This document shows, in pieces, positions 35,578-45,694 of a stretch of 64,000 nt of DNA (the first letter of the stretch is position 1; each line of letters begins with the position of its first letter). The position numbers were made by a program, and so were the translations under genes. The DNA comes from Xanthobacteraceae bacterium (lineage in GTDB: Bacteria; Pseudomonadota; Alphaproteobacteria; Rhizobiales; Xanthobacteraceae). The DNA lies in the NCBI GenBank assembly GCA_019746135.1, contig JAIESI010000262.1, forward strand, positions 1 to 64,000, read 5' to 3'. The notes beneath the pieces are model-generated. The model made no database searches. It saw only the letters and a list, made by a program, of their open reading frames with translations, and was not told the DNA's origin.

Positions 35578-36081
35578 CTACAGCCCCAGCCAGTCCTCGA
35601 TCGGCCCCTTGGGCAGCGGAACGAGGAACCACTTCTCGAACGTGAAGTAAGTGATCAGCGGCACGCCGATCGAGATCGCCAGCGTAATGGGCCAGGAGTA
35701 GCGTCCGAGCCACTTCATGAAGCCGCCGATCAGGATCATCGACGTGAGATAGATGCCGAGATAAGGCAGCGAGCCGACATAGATCGCGGTCGGCAGCACC
35801 ACCGACATCACCGCGCGAAGCTGCGACCAGCTGGCGAACACCCAGTCGGGCCTGGTCTCGACCAAGGTGCGCCAAAGATTGACGCCGCTCGAAAGGAGAA
35901 TGGTGAGACCGACATAGAACGGGAAGAACCCGGCCTTCGGCCCCTCGACGCCCCAGTTGATGCCGACCTGCGTGCTGCCGAGCATCACGACGATGCCGAA
36001 CAGCGCGGTTCCCAACGCGACGCCGATCTCGACCTGCCGCTGAAACGGACCGCGGCCGGTGGCGTGTGACGCTTCACTCAT
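35578..36081 (-). CDS. tctB: Tripartite tricarboxylate transporter, small membrane subunit TctB
   Basis: A 167-residue protein with four predicted helices (VEIGVALGTALFGIVVML, GFFPFYVGLTILLSSGV, LRAVMSVVLPTAIYVGS, ITLAISIGVPLITYFTF). The segment GPKAGFFPFYVGL is typical of the family. It is the small partner of TctA and sits 51 bases upstream of tctA. Confidence 0.92.
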   Translation of the reverse strand: MSEASHATGRGPFQRQVEIGVALGTALFGIVVMLGSTQVGINWGVEGPKAGFFPFYVGLTILLSSGVNLWRTLVETRPDWVFASWSQLRAVMSVVLPTAIYVGSLPYLGIYLTSMILIGGFMKWLGRYSWPITLAISIGVPLITYFTFEKWFLVPLPKGPIEDWLGL

Positions 36082-36153
36082 GAATTTTCTGACCTGTCGT
36101 TGGCGGCGAGAAGCCGGCGGACTTTCGGTCCGCCGGCTTGCCGATCTCAGTTG

Positions 36154-37164
36154 TCAGTTTGTGGCGAGGAAGCCCGCTTCCTTCATCAGGTCGCGGTGAC
36201 GCTGCTCTTCGGTGCCGACCCACTTGGCGTAGTCAGCGCCGGTCATGAAGGTCTGATTGAACGCACCGTTCTTCATCAGGTCCTTCCATTCCTGCGTCTC
36301 GCGGACCTTCTTGAACAGCTCCTCGTAGTAGGCGATCTGGTCCTTGGTCACGCCCGGGGCCATGAAGAAGCCGCGCAGCATCAGGTACTCCATGTTGAGC
36401 CCAGCCGACTTGCAGGTCGGGATGCTGTCCCAGCCGAGGTCGCCCGCGACCTTCTCGTGGTAGTCGAGCTTCTTGGAGTCGAACACGCAGAGCGGACGGA
36501 CCTTGCCGGCCTTCCACTGCGCCACCGCCTCGATCGGGTTGTTGACGGTGGAGTCGACGTGGCCGCCGACGAGCTGCACCGCGACCTCGCCGCCGCCCTT
36601 GTAGGGGATGTAAGTGAACTTGACGTTCGCGGCCTTCTCGACCGCGACGGTGATGATCTGGTCTTCCTGCTTGGAGCCGGTGCCGCCCATCTTGAACGTC
36701 CCGGGAGGCGCGGCCTTCACCGCGTCGACATATTCCTTGACCGTCTTGTACGGCTTGTCGGCGTTGACCCACAGCACGAACTCGTCGAGTGCGAGCATCG
36801 CCACCGGGGTGAGATCCTTCCAATTGAACGGAATGCCGGTCGCGAGCGGCGTGGTGAACAGGTTGGAAAGCGTGATGATGAGCTTGTGCGGATTGGCGCG
36901 CGAGCCCTTGACGTCGAGGAAGCCTTCGCCGCCGGCACCGCCGGCCTTGTTCACGACGATGAGCGACTGCTTCATCAGATTGTGCTTGGTGACGATGCCC
37001 TGGACGACGCGCGCCATCTGGTCCGCGCCGCCGCCGGGTCCTGCCGGCACCACGATCTCAACCGGACGCGTCGGCTCCCAGGCCGCCTGCGCGGTCGACA
37101 CCTGGGCAGCAACCATTACCGCTGCCGAAGCGAGGACCCCCATCCTGACTGCTGACTGCAACAT
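36154..37164 (-). CDS. tctC: Tripartite tricarboxylate transporter, periplasmic receptor TctC (Bug)
   Basis: A 336-residue receptor. The start at 37164 (MLQSAVRMGVLASAAVMVAA) has AGAGGAAA upstream and begins a signal peptide cleaved near AQAAWEP. The Bug core reads WEPTRPVEIVVPAGPGGGADQMARVV; later GSKQEDQIITVAVEKAANVKFTYIPYKGGGE. First gene of the tctCBA operon. Because the operon stands against the oxalate genes and shares an operator-like site with their regulator, oxalate or a related dicarboxylate is a reasonable ligand guess. Confidence 0.93.
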   Translation of the reverse strand: MLQSAVRMGVLASAAVMVAAQVSTAQAAWEPTRPVEIVVPAGPGGGADQMARVVQGIVTKHNLMKQSLIVVNKAGGAGGEGFLDVKGSRANPHKLIITLSNLFTTPLATGIPFNWKDLTPVAMLALDEFVLWVNADKPYKTVKEYVDAVKAAPPGTFKMGGTGSKQEDQIITVAVEKAANVKFTYIPYKGGGEVAVQLVGGHVDSTVNNPIEAVAQWKAGKVRPLCVFDSKKLDYHEKVAGDLGWDSIPTCKSAGLNMEYLMLRGFFMAPGVTKDQIAYYEELFKKVRETQEWKDLMKNGAFNQTFMTGADYAKWVGTEEQRHRDLMKEAGFLATN

Positions 37165-37628
37165 GGCCGTTTCCTCTTGTGCTTTGCATTTTGTGGGCGG
37201 TGCCTGCGCGTCGCCCCACAGCGAGAACGCAACCACCGTAGCGGGTATTCCAAACCGACCGTCCGCCCGACACCCCCCGGCATCGCCGTAACCATCGGAT
37301 TACACAATTGGTATACGAAATTCCACAGAGGGGAAGTGCGCCCCAGGGAGTGTGGGCGGACACCGATGTCGCAGCCCAATCCTTGCTGCAATGCAGAACA
37401 ACGCGCCATCGCGCCATTCGTTCGGGGGAGAAAATGCCGTGCCGTTGCCCACACTTAGCGGGCCGGATTTGCGACGCTCGCTTTGCAAAATGTGACACCG
37501 ACCGGCGGCCCGCACCGGACCCGGGTGACCGAAAAAATCCGCAAAAATTTTTTTTTGCAGGTTGCTCGCGGGCTTCGCGCGCGGCTCACGATTGCAGGAT
37601 CAGGATTTGTCAGCGAGCATTTTCAGCG
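37165..37628. other. Gene-free stretch upstream of tctC
   Basis: About 460 bases between tctC and the end of rmlB. It holds the operator-like site at 37309-37325 and an A/T run (37541-37558, AAAAATTTTTTTTT wording) near the rmlB end. No intact gene or further structure was recognised. Confidence 0.5.
37309..37325. promoter_or_regulatory. Putative GntR operator, site 2
   Basis: TGGTATACGAAATTCCA, matching site 1 (33936-33952) at 14 of 17 positions including both outer TGG and TTCCA ends. It lies about 145 bases upstream of tctC. Confidence 0.55.
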
Positions 37629-38702
37629 TCACGATTTGCGCGCCGTGCCGATGCGTTCGGCCTGATAGCCGCGCGCAAGGATCGCCTCCCACCACGACCT
37701 GTTACTCAGATACCAGGACACGGTTTTCGCAAGCCCACTTTCGAACGACTCCGACGCGCGCCAGCCGAGCTCGCGCTCGATCTTCGACGGATCGATGGCG
37801 TAGCGGCGATCGTGGCCGGGCCGGTCGGCTACATATGTGATCAGGCTCCGGCGTGGCGCGCCGCGAGATCCCGCGGCCTGGTCGAGCAGATCGCAGATCG
37901 TCTCGACCACCGACCTGTTGCTGCGCTCGTTGCGGCCGCCGATCAGATAGCACTCGCCGGCCTTGCCGCGCTCCAGCACCACGCGAAGCGCACGCGCATG
38001 ATCCTCCACGTGCAGCCAGTCGCGCACATTGAGGCCGTCGCCATAGACCGGGAGACTAAGCCCGGCGAGGCCACGAATGATGATGTGCGGGATGAGCTTC
38101 TCCGGAAACTGATACGGCCCGTAGTTGTTCGACGTGTTGGTGATGATGGTCGGCAAGCCATAGGTCTCGCGCCAGGCGCGGACCAGATGATCGGACGCAG
38201 CCTTGCTCGCCGAGTACGGCGAGTTCGGCGCATAGGCGGTGGTCTCGCAGAACGTCCCGTACGGTCCCAGCGACCCGAACACCTCGTCGGTCGAGATGTG
38301 GATGAAGCGGAATTTGTCGCGTGCCGCAGGCGCAAGCGCGTTCCAGTGGCGCAGCGTCTCCTGCAGCAGCGTATAGGTGCCGACCATGTTGGTCTCGATG
38401 AACGCGGCCGGGCCGTCGATGGAACGGTCGACATGGGTCTCCGCCGCGAGATTGAGCACGGCGGCTGGCTTGTAGGCCGAAAGCACGCGGCGGATCTCGG
38501 CGGCGTTGCCGATGTCGACGCGCTCCAGCGCGTAGCGGCGATGATCCTTGGCCTGCGGGATCGAATCGAGATTGCCGGCATAAGTCAGCTTGTCGACGTT
38601 GACGACGAACGCATCGGTCTCGTCGAGCAGCTGCCGCACCAGCGCCGAGCCGATGAAGCCCGCGCCGCCGGTGACAACGATGGTTTCGCTCGAAAAGCTC
38701 AT
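37629..38702 (-). CDS. rmlB: dTDP-glucose 4,6-dehydratase
   Basis: A 357-residue SDR-type enzyme that dehydrates dTDP-glucose to the 4-keto-6-deoxy sugar. NAD motif [15 protein letters not shown], dehydratase motif [10 protein letters not shown], catalytic [15 protein letters not shown], and [14 protein letters not shown]. The start at 38702 ([16 protein letters not shown]) begins the fold. It lies 38 bases downstream of rmlA. Confidence 0.96.
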   Translation of the reverse strand: MSFSSETIVVTGGAGFIGSALVRQLLDETDAFVVNVDKLTYAGNLDSIPQAKDHRRYALERVDIGNAAEIRRVLSAYKPAAVLNLAAETHVDRSIDGPAAFIETNMVGTYTLLQETLRHWNALAPAARDKFRFIHISTDEVFGSLGPYGTFCETTAYAPNSPYSASKAASDHLVRAWRETYGLPTIITNTSNNYGPYQFPEKLIPHIIIRGLAGLSLPVYGDGLNVRDWLHVEDHARALRVVLERGKAGECYLIGGRNERSNRSVVETICDLLDQAAGSRGAPRRSLITYVADRPGHDRRYAIDPSKIERELGWRASESFESGLAKTVSWYLSNRSWWEAILARGYQAERIGTARKS

Positions 38703-38740
38703 CCGCGATCTCTGTCTTTCCTTGGGCCTTTCTTTGGGCC

Positions 38741-39628
38741 TTACGGCCTCGCCTGCTCCTGATGACTGCGATAGACCGACAACAGATATTGCCCGTAGCT
38801 GCTTTGCGCCGCGCGCTGCGCCGACTCGTAGAAGCTCTCGGCGGTGATATAGCCGAGCCGCAGCGCGATCTCCTCCGGACACGAGATCCGCAATCCCTGC
38901 CGCTCCTCGAGGATCTGCACATAGAGGCTCGCTTCGAGCAGCGACGCATGCGTGCCGGTGTCGAGCCAGGCAAAGCCGCGGCCCATCACCTCGACCGAAA
39001 GCGTGCCGGCCTTGATGTAGGCGTTGTTGACGTCGGTGATCTCGAGCTCGCCGCGTGCCGAAGGCCTGATCGAGCGGGCGATGTCGAGCACCCGGTTGTC
39101 GTAAAAGTAGAGCCCGGTGACGGCGAAGCTCGACTTCGGCTCTTTCGGCTTTTCCTCGACCGAGAGCGCGCGGCCCGAGGCGTCGAACTCGACCACGCCG
39201 TAGCGCTGCGGGTCCTTCACCGAATAGGCGAAGATGGTCGCGCCGCGCTGCCGTGCGACCGCCCGCGCCAGCAATTCCGGCAGGCCGTGGCCGTAAAAGA
39301 TGTTGTCGCCGAGGATCAGCGCGACCGCATCCCGGCCGACGAAATCGCGGCCGACGATGAAGGCGTCGGCGAGCCCGCGCGGCTTGTCCTGCGCCGCGTA
39401 GGAAAATCTGACTCCGAAGCGGGCCCCGTCGCCCAAAAGGCGGCTGAACAGCGGCAGGTCGTCGGGCGTGGAGATGACCAGGATGTCGCGCACGCCGGCG
39501 AACATCAGCGTCGACAGCGGATAGTAGATCATCGGCTTGTCGAACACGGGCAGCAGCTGCTTGGAGACCACGTGGGTCGCGGGATAGAGCCGCGAGCCGG
39601 TGCCGCCCGCCAGAATGATGCCTTTCAT
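38741..39628 (-). CDS. rmlA: Glucose-1-phosphate thymidylyltransferase
   Basis: A 295-residue nucleotidyltransferase, first step of dTDP-L-rhamnose synthesis. Signature [38 protein letters not shown] with the following [12 protein letters not shown] and EEKPKEPKS. Normal length. Divergent from rmlC with an 84-base shared promoter space. Confidence 0.97.
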   Translation of the reverse strand: MKGIILAGGTGSRLYPATHVVSKQLLPVFDKPMIYYPLSTLMFAGVRDILVISTPDDLPLFSRLLGDGARFGVRFSYAAQDKPRGLADAFIVGRDFVGRDAVALILGDNIFYGHGLPELLARAVARQRGATIFAYSVKDPQRYGVVEFDASGRALSVEEKPKEPKSSFAVTGLYFYDNRVLDIARSIRPSARGELEITDVNNAYIKAGTLSVEVMGRGFAWLDTGTHASLLEASLYVQILEERQGLRISCPEEIALRLGYITAESFYESAQRAAQSSYGQYLLSVYRSHQEQARP

Positions 39629-39712
39629 GGCTTTATTCTATTCCGAGTCGGTTATCTGCTACCACTGAGTCGGGCCTGTACATGGGAGCAGCCCGGCGAA
39701 CCAGGGACGGTG

Positions 39713-40264
39713 ATGGACGTCATCAAGACCGCGATTCCGGGCGTTATCGTCATCGAGCCGAAACGCTTCGGCGACGCGCGCGGCTTTTTCATGGAGCTCT
39801 ATCGCGCCGAGCGCTATGCGGCGGCCGGCATTGCCCTGCCCTTCGTCCAGGACAATTTTTCCCGTTCGGCGCGCGGCGTGCTGCGCGGCCTGCATCTGCA
39901 ATGGCCGAACCCGCAGGGCAAGCTGATCGGCGTCATCGCCGGCCGCATTCTCGACGTGATGGTGGACCTGCGCCGGGGCAGCCCGACGTTCGGCAGGCAC
40001 GTGGCGGTGGAACTGTCCGGCGAGAACGGGCGGCAGCTGTTCGGACCGCGCGGCATCGCCCACGGCTTCGTGGTGCTCTCGGAGCAGGCCGACGTGCTCT
40101 ACAAGTGCGACAGCGTCTACAGCCCCGCCGACGAGATCGTGCTCGCCTGGAACGATCCGGCGCTCGGCATCGACTGGCCGGTGAAGCAGCCGCAGCTGTC
40201 GCCGCGCGATGCCGCGGGCGTGAGGCTCGCCGACATCGCGCAACTGCCGCCCTATGAGCCCTGA
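39713..40264 (+). CDS. rmlC: dTDP-4-dehydrorhamnose 3,5-epimerase
   Basis: A 183-residue cupin-fold epimerase. The start at 39713 (MDVIKTAIPGVIVIEPKRFG) begins the family; RGVLRGLHLQWPNPQGKLIG carries the catalytic His, and later GIAHGFVVLSEQADVLYKC with the catalytic Tyr region. Followed three bases later by rmlD. Confidence 0.96.
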   Translation: MDVIKTAIPGVIVIEPKRFGDARGFFMELYRAERYAAAGIALPFVQDNFSRSARGVLRGLHLQWPNPQGKLIGVIAGRILDVMVDLRRGSPTFGRHVAVELSGENGRQLFGPRGIAHGFVVLSEQADVLYKCDSVYSPADEIVLAWNDPALGIDWPVKQPQLSPRDAAGVRLADIAQLPPYEP

Positions 40265-40267
40265 CCG

Positions 40268-41161
40268 ATGCGAATCCTGCTGACCGGGACAAGCGGCCAG
40301 GTCGGCGGCGTGCTCGCCGGCCCGCTTGCGGAGTTCGGCGAAGTGGTCGCGGCAAACCGCGCCATGCTCGATCTCGCCGACGTTGCATCGATTCCCGAAA
40401 AGCTCGACGCGATCGCGCCGCAGGTCATCGTCAATCCTGCGGCCTACACCGCCGTGGACCGCGCCGAGGACGAACCGGAGCTGGCGTTTCGCGTCAACGG
40501 CGCAGCGCCCGGCGCGATCGCGAGCTGGGCCGCGGCGCGTCAGGTGCCGGTGGTGCATTTCTCGACCGACTATGTGTTCAGCGGCAGCGGCGACCGGCCG
40601 TGGCGCGAGGACGACGCCACCGGCCCGCTGTCGGTCTACGGCAGGAGCAAGCTTCAGGGCGAACAGGCGCTGCGTGCCGCGGGCGGCCCGCATCTGATCG
40701 TGCGCAGCTCGTGGATCTATCACCGCACCGGCACGAATTTCCTGCGCACCATCGCCAGGCTCGCCGCCGAGCGCGACGAATTGCGGATCGTCGCCGACCA
40801 GATCGGCGCGCCCACGTCAGCCGCACTGATCGGCGCGACGCTGACGGACCTGCTGCGAAAATTCAGCGGAGACTTTTCCGCGCTCGCCACGGCGTCCGGC
40901 GGCACGCTGCACCTTGCGGCGTCCGGCACCGCAAGCTGGCACGATTTCGCCACGGCCATCGTCGCGGGGCTGAAGGCGCGCGGCAGGCCGGCCCGTGCCG
41001 CGCGCATCGTGCCGATCAGGACACCCGAATATCCGACCAAGGCCGTGCGGCCGCTGAACTCGCGGCTCGATCTCGCACGAATTACGAAATTGCTCGGCCG
41101 GCCGATGCCGCCGTGGCAGGCGGCGCTCGAAACAGAGCTCGATCACATCGTAGAGAAGTAG
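40268..41161 (+). CDS. rmlD: dTDP-4-dehydrorhamnose reductase
   Basis: A 297-residue SDR enzyme for the last step of dTDP-L-rhamnose synthesis. NADPH motif TGTSGQVGGVLAGPL, VVHFSTDYVFSGSGDRPW, and the YGRSKLQGE catalytic Tyr-x-x-x-Lys. Completes the rmlBA/rmlCD set; no glycosyltransferase is adjacent, so the rhamnose acceptor (LPS or exopolysaccharide) is unknown. Confidence 0.95.
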   Translation: MRILLTGTSGQVGGVLAGPLAEFGEVVAANRAMLDLADVASIPEKLDAIAPQVIVNPAAYTAVDRAEDEPELAFRVNGAAPGAIASWAAARQVPVVHFSTDYVFSGSGDRPWREDDATGPLSVYGRSKLQGEQALRAAGGPHLIVRSSWIYHRTGTNFLRTIARLAAERDELRIVADQIGAPTSAALIGATLTDLLRKFSGDFSALATASGGTLHLAASGTASWHDFATAIVAGLKARGRPARAARIVPIRTPEYPTKAVRPLNSRLDLARITKLLGRPMPPWQAALETELDHIVEK

Positions 41162-41195
41162 CGTGGGCAAAGCCGCCAACGGGTCCGCGCCGCCA

Positions 41196-41322
41196 GCGCG
41201 TTTACGCGCGTCTTCGACGCGCTATGGCGCGGCCCGATGACAGGCTCCGCGGCGCGCCCACGTTTTCGCGCCGAGCACGATGCGTGGGCCCGGCCATAGC
41301 GCGTCGACGCGCGTGAACGCGC
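41196..41322. repeat. Two further copies of the CATAG double-hairpin repeat, inverted to each other
   Basis: 41196-41226 on the minus strand (stem CGCGTC-GAA-GACGCG) and 41295-41322 on the plus strand (CGCGTC/GACGCG directly abutted, no GAA loop). Both keep the GCGCG-TRAA-CGCGC second stem. They sit between the convergent ends of rmlD and the RND pump gene. Confidence 0.65.
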
Positions 41323-41383
41323 TACTGCGCGCCGGGCCCACCCTGCGACACCACGACACTCGATCAGATCGCGGGCCGATAGC

Positions 41384-44300
41384 CTATCCATGCGGCGCGG
41401 GCGGCGTCACCGGAGGCATTTCGGTTTTCGGCCGCGCCGCGGGCCGGAGCTTCTCGCGAATCCCCTGGAAGAACACATAGAGCGGCGGGATCGCGAAGAT
41501 GCCGACGAACGACGCGAGAATCATCCCGCCGAACACCGGGCTGCCGACGTAGCGGCGGGCGAGCTCCGAGGCGCCCTCCGCAACGACCAGCGGATAGAGG
41601 CCGAGGATGAACGCAAACGACGTCATCATCACCGGCCGGAAGCGCTGCCGTGCGCCCTCGATTGCAGCCTGCAGCAGCGGCTCGCCCTTCTCCCGGTGCT
41701 CCTTGGCGAACTCGACGATCAGGATGCCGTTCTTGGCCGCGAGCCCGATCAGCACCACCATGCCGATCTGCCCGTAAAGGTCGAGCGTCAGGCCCATCAG
41801 CACCATCGCCAGATACGAGCCGAGAACGCCGATCGCGACCGACAGCAGCACCGGCACCGGAATGGTCCAGCTTTCGTAGAGCGCGACGAGGAACAGATAG
41901 GCGAACAGCACCGCGAAGCCCAAGATCATCGCGGTCTTGCCCTCGGCGCGCTTCTCCTGGAACGCGGTGTCGGTCCACTCGCCGCCGTAGCCGGGCGGGA
42001 GGGTCCGGGCGGCGACCTCCTCCATCGCCTTCAGCGACTGGCCCGAGGAGATGCCCGGCGCGGGGCTGCCCTGGATGGTGACGGCCTGCCGGTTGTTGTA
42101 GCGGATGATCGCCGGCGCACCGACCACGATCCGCACCTCGGCGAGGCTTCGCATCGGGATCATCTTGCCGTCGTTGCTGCGGACGTTGATCTGGTAGATG
42201 TCGTCGATGCTCGAGCGGTCGTCGGCCTCGGCCTGCACCTGCACCTGCCAGGTGCGGCCGAACAGGTTCATGTAGTTGACAAAATAGCCGCCGAGCGAGG
42301 CCTGCAGCGCCTGGAACACGTTGTTCAGCGGCACGCCGAGGATCTGCGCCTTGTCGCGGTCGATGTCGAGATAGATCGACGGGTTGGTCGCCGAGAACGT
42401 CGTGAACACGCGGCTCAGGTCCGGGTTCTGGTTCGCCGCGACGACCAGGCCGCGCACCGCCTGCGCGAGCTGCGCCGTGTCGCCGCCGCGCAGGTCCTGC
42501 AGCACGTAGGTGAAGCCGCCGCCGGAGCCGAGACCGAGGATCGGCGGCGGCGCGAGCGGCACCACCGTGCCCTCGGCGATCTGGCGGAACTTCGGCGCAA
42601 GCCGCGCCATCACCGCGCGCACGCCGAGGTCCTCGGACTTGCGCTCCGCGAACGGCTTGAGCGTGACCACCATGAACGCGCCGTTGGCTTGCGAATAGTT
42701 GTCGATGAAGTTCAGCCCGATCACCGACGTGACGTCGGAGACGGCCTTCTCCTCGCGCAGGATCGCCTCGGCCTGCTCGATCACGTCGGTGGTGCGGTTG
42801 ATCGAGGAGCCGCCGGGCATCTGCACCACGACGAACATGCCGCCCTGGTCGTCTTCCGGCAGGAAGCCGGTCGGCGTGACCCGCGACAGGCCGAGCACGC
42901 CGACGCCGGCGACAGCGACCATCACAAGTCCGATCACCGAGAAGCGGACCAGACGCGCGACCACGTCGCCATAGCCGTCGCGCACCCTGTCGATCGAGCG
43001 CATGACCACGCCCATGACGCCGCGGCGCGGCCCGTGGTGCCGCTTCAGCAGGATCGCGCAGAGCGCCGGCGACAGCGTCAGCGCGTTGATCGCGGACAGG
43101 AACATCGCCACCGCCACCGTCACCGCGAACTGCCGGAACAGCTCGCCGGAAATGCCCGGAATGAACGCCACCGGAACGAACACCGACAGCAGCACCAGCG
43201 TGATGGCGATGATCGGCGCGGTGATCTCCCGCATCGCCTGCTTGGTCGCGTCGGCCGCCGACAGCTCGGGGTTCTCCTCCATCACGCGCTCGACGTTCTC
43301 GACCACGACGATCGCGTCGTCGACGACGATGCCGATGGCAAGGACGATCGCCAGCAGCGACACCGAGTTGGCCGAATAGCCGACCGCGAGCAGCACGACG
43401 AAGGTGCCGATCAGGCTCACCGGCACCGCGAAAGTCGGAATAAGCGTGGCGCGGAAGCTGCCGAGAAACAGGAACACGACCAGCACCACCAGGATGAAGG
43501 CTTCGATCAGCGTCTTCTGCACCTCGTGGATCGTGTCGGTCACGAACACCGTCGGGTCGTAGGTGACCTTCCAGGCGACGTCCTCGGGAAACGACTTCTC
43601 CAGCTCGGAGATCTTGGCCCGCACCGCCCGCAGCGTCGCGATCGCGTTGGCCCCGGGCGCCTGGTAGATGGCGACGGCCGCGGCCGCCGATCCGTTCAGC
43701 CGGGTTTCCCGGTCGAGGTTCGCCGCACCGAGCTCGACGCGGGCGACGTCGCGCAGCCGCAGCACCGAGCCGTCCTCGTTGGTGCGGATGGCGATGTTCT
43801 CGAACTCCTCGACGGTGGTGAGACGGCCCTTGGTCTGGATGTTGAGCTGCAACTGCTGCTCGCGCGAGATCGGCCGCGCGCCGATGCGGCCGACCGCGGC
43901 CTGCACGTTCTGCGCCTCGATCGCGTTGATGATGTCGGCGGTGGTGAGGTTGAGGCCGGTGAGCCGGTCGGTCCGCACCCAGGCGCGCATCGCGTAGTCC
44001 TGCGGGCCCCAGATCGCCGCGTCGCCGACGCCGGGCGTGCTCTTGATCTGGTCGAGCAGGCTGATGGTGACGTAGTTGGAGAGAAACAGCGGATCGTGGG
44101 TCTTCTTCGGCGAATAGACGGCGACGACGCCGAGCAGCGCCGCCGACTTCTTCTTCACCGTCACGCCCTGCTTCTGCACGTCCAGCGGCAGCTTCGACAG
44201 CGCGACCTGGACGCGGTTGTTGACGTTGACGGTGTTGATGTCGGGGTCGGTGCCGAGCTCGAACGACACGGTCAGCGAATAGCTGCCGTCGTCGCCGCTC

Positions 44301-44545
44301 ACGCTCTTCATGTAGATCGCCTTGTCGACGCCGATCACCTGCGCCTCGATCGGCTGGGCGATGGTCTCGTTGACGACCTGGCCGGATGCGCCCGGATAGG
44401 TCGTCGTCACCGACACCTGCGGCGGAACGATATCCGGATACTGGGCGATCGGGATCGACAGCAGCGCCAGGAGGCCGCCGATCGTGGTGACGATGGCGAT
44501 GACGATCGCAAGGCGCGGCCGGTCGACAAAAATGGCTGAAAACAT
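41384..44545 (-). CDS. RND multidrug efflux permease (AcrB/MexF type)
   Basis: A 1053-residue inner-membrane pump with 12 helices and two large periplasmic loops. The proton-relay Asp pair is in [18 protein letters not shown] (TM4); the HAE1 signature [20 protein letters not shown] is at the N-terminus; the second-half [21 protein letters not shown] is also present. It works as a trimer with the adaptor encoded just upstream (three bases between stop and start) and an outer-membrane channel that is not in this window. Drug range unknown. Confidence 0.95.
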   Translation of the reverse strand: MFSAIFVDRPRLAIVIAIVTTIGGLLALLSIPIAQYPDIVPPQVSVTTTYPGASGQVVNETIAQPIEAQVIGVDKAIYMKSVSGDDGSYSLTVSFELGTDPDINTVNVNNRVQVALSKLPLDVQKQGVTVKKKSAALLGVVAVYSPKKTHDPLFLSNYVTISLLDQIKSTPGVGDAAIWGPQDYAMRAWVRTDRLTGLNLTTADIINAIEAQNVQAAVGRIGARPISREQQLQLNIQTKGRLTTVEEFENIAIRTNEDGSVLRLRDVARVELGAANLDRETRLNGSAAAAVAIYQAPGANAIATLRAVRAKISELEKSFPEDVAWKVTYDPTVFVTDTIHEVQKTLIEAFILVVLVVFLFLGSFRATLIPTFAVPVSLIGTFVVLLAVGYSANSVSLLAIVLAIGIVVDDAIVVVENVERVMEENPELSAADATKQAMREITAPIIAITLVLLSVFVPVAFIPGISGELFRQFAVTVAVAMFLSAINALTLSPALCAILLKRHHGPRRGVMGVVMRSIDRVRDGYGDVVARLVRFSVIGLVMVAVAGVGVLGLSRVTPTGFLPEDDQGGMFVVVQMPGGSSINRTTDVIEQAEAILREEKAVSDVTSVIGLNFIDNYSQANGAFMVVTLKPFAERKSEDLGVRAVMARLAPKFRQIAEGTVVPLAPPPILGLGSGGGFTYVLQDLRGGDTAQLAQAVRGLVVAANQNPDLSRVFTTFSATNPSIYLDIDRDKAQILGVPLNNVFQALQASLGGYFVNYMNLFGRTWQVQVQAEADDRSSIDDIYQINVRSNDGKMIPMRSLAEVRIVVGAPAIIRYNNRQAVTIQGSPAPGISSGQSLKAMEEVAARTLPPGYGGEWTDTAFQEKRAEGKTAMILGFAVLFAYLFLVALYESWTIPVPVLLSVAIGVLGSYLAMVLMGLTLDLYGQIGMVVLIGLAAKNGILIVEFAKEHREKGEPLLQAAIEGARQRFRPVMMTSFAFILGLYPLVVAEGASELARRYVGSPVFGGMILASFVGIFAIPPLYVFFQGIREKLRPAARPKTEMPPVTPPAPHG

Positions 44546-44548
44546 CGC

Positions 44549-45694
44549 CTAGCCCTGCCCGGGCATCTGCGCCGCGGGCGTCGCCCGCACCGGCGCGCCG
44601 GGACGGACCGACTGCAGGCCCTGAACGATGACGAGTTCGCCGCCTTTCAGACCCTCCTCGATCACCACACCGGTGCCGTGGCCCCCGCCCGTCTTGACGC
44701 GCCGGACCGCCGCCTTGCCGTCCTGGACCACGAAAATATAGACGCCCTCCTGGTCGGCGATCAGCGCCGACTGCGGAATCACGATCTTCTCCTCGGGCTT
44801 GTCGGCCTCGACCACCACCCGCATGAGCTGGCCGTCGATCAGGCCGCCCTTCGGGTTGGGCACGGTCGCGCGCACCGTCACGGTGTCGGTGCCGCGGTCC
44901 ACCGACACGTCGACGAAATTGAGCATGCCGGTTTCGGCGTATTCGGTGCCGTCCGCGTAGCGGAGCCTGACCTTGAGGTCCTGCAGGTTCGGCTGGTGGC
45001 CGCTCTGCTGCGCGCGCAGGAAGTCGCGCTGGCTCACCGGAAAGGTGACGTACATCGGGTCCTGGCTGACGATCGTCGTCAGCGTGCCGGTGTCGGGGCC
45101 GACCACGTTGCCCCTGGTGACGCTGGTGCGGCCGATCTTGCCGACGATCGGAGAGGTGATGTCGGTGTAGCCGAGATTGATCTGCGCGGTCTGCAGATTG
45201 GCCTCGGCTTCGAGGATCGAGCCTGCGGCCTGCTGGTCGGCGGCGAGCGCCTGATCGCGCGCCACCTCGGTGCCGGAGGCGCGCGTCAAGAGATCCTCCG
45301 CGCGCTGCAATTGCACCGCGGTCAGCACCTTGGCCGCCTTGGCGCGCTCCAATGCGCCCTCGGCCTGCTTCACCGCCGCCTCGAACTGCCCCTTCTCGAG
45401 CCGGTAGACCGGCGCGTTTTCCTTGATGGTGTCACCTTCCTTGAACAGGATCGCCTCGAGATAGCCGGTCACGCGCGCCCGCACCTGAACGCGGTTGATG
45501 GCCTCGATGCGGCCGACGAAGTCGTTGGCGCGCGACACCGGCTTGTGCTCGGCCCGCACCGTGCCGACCGGAACGGCCTGCGGCGCGGCGGCCGGCTGGC
45601 CCTGGGCCGGCACAAAACCGCCGGCGATAAAGACGGCGCAAAGGGCGGAAACAATCCCCGCCGGTTGGCTGAACAGACGCGTTCGCTTCGGCAT
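44549..45694 (-). CDS. RND efflux periplasmic adaptor (membrane-fusion protein)
   Basis: A 381-residue adaptor. N-terminal signal/anchor (GIVSALCAVFIAGGFVPAQG), lipoyl half-motifs VQVRARVTGYLEAILFKEGD and later YTDITSPIVGKIGRTSVTRG, alpha-hairpin (AEGALERAKAAKVLTAVQLQ) and beta-barrel. The start at 45694 (MPKRTRLFSQ) is one of three in-frame ATGs (45709, 45754). First gene of the pump operon; no TetR-type repressor is next to it. Confidence 0.92.
   Translation of the reverse strand: MPKRTRLFSQPAGIVSALCAVFIAGGFVPAQGQPAAAPQAVPVGTVRAEHKPVSRANDFVGRIEAINRVQVRARVTGYLEAILFKEGDTIKENAPVYRLEKGQFEAAVKQAEGALERAKAAKVLTAVQLQRAEDLLTRASGTEVARDQALAADQQAAGSILEAEANLQTAQINLGYTDITSPIVGKIGRTSVTRGNVVGPDTGTLTTIVSQDPMYVTFPVSQRDFLRAQQSGHQPNLQDLKVRLRYADGTEYAETGMLNFVDVSVDRGTDTVTVRATVPNPKGGLIDGQLMRVVVEADKPEEKIVIPQSALIADQEGVYIFVVQDGKAAVRRVKTGGGHGTGVVIEEGLKGGELVIVQGLQSVRPGAPVRATPAAQMPGQG

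Noticed and set aside
41390-44539. Open frame of 1049 codons on the plus strand opposite the RND pump
   Set aside because: It mirrors the pump gene codon for codon on the other strand; the sequence is His/Arg/Asp-rich with no family features, typical of antisense frames in GC-rich DNA.
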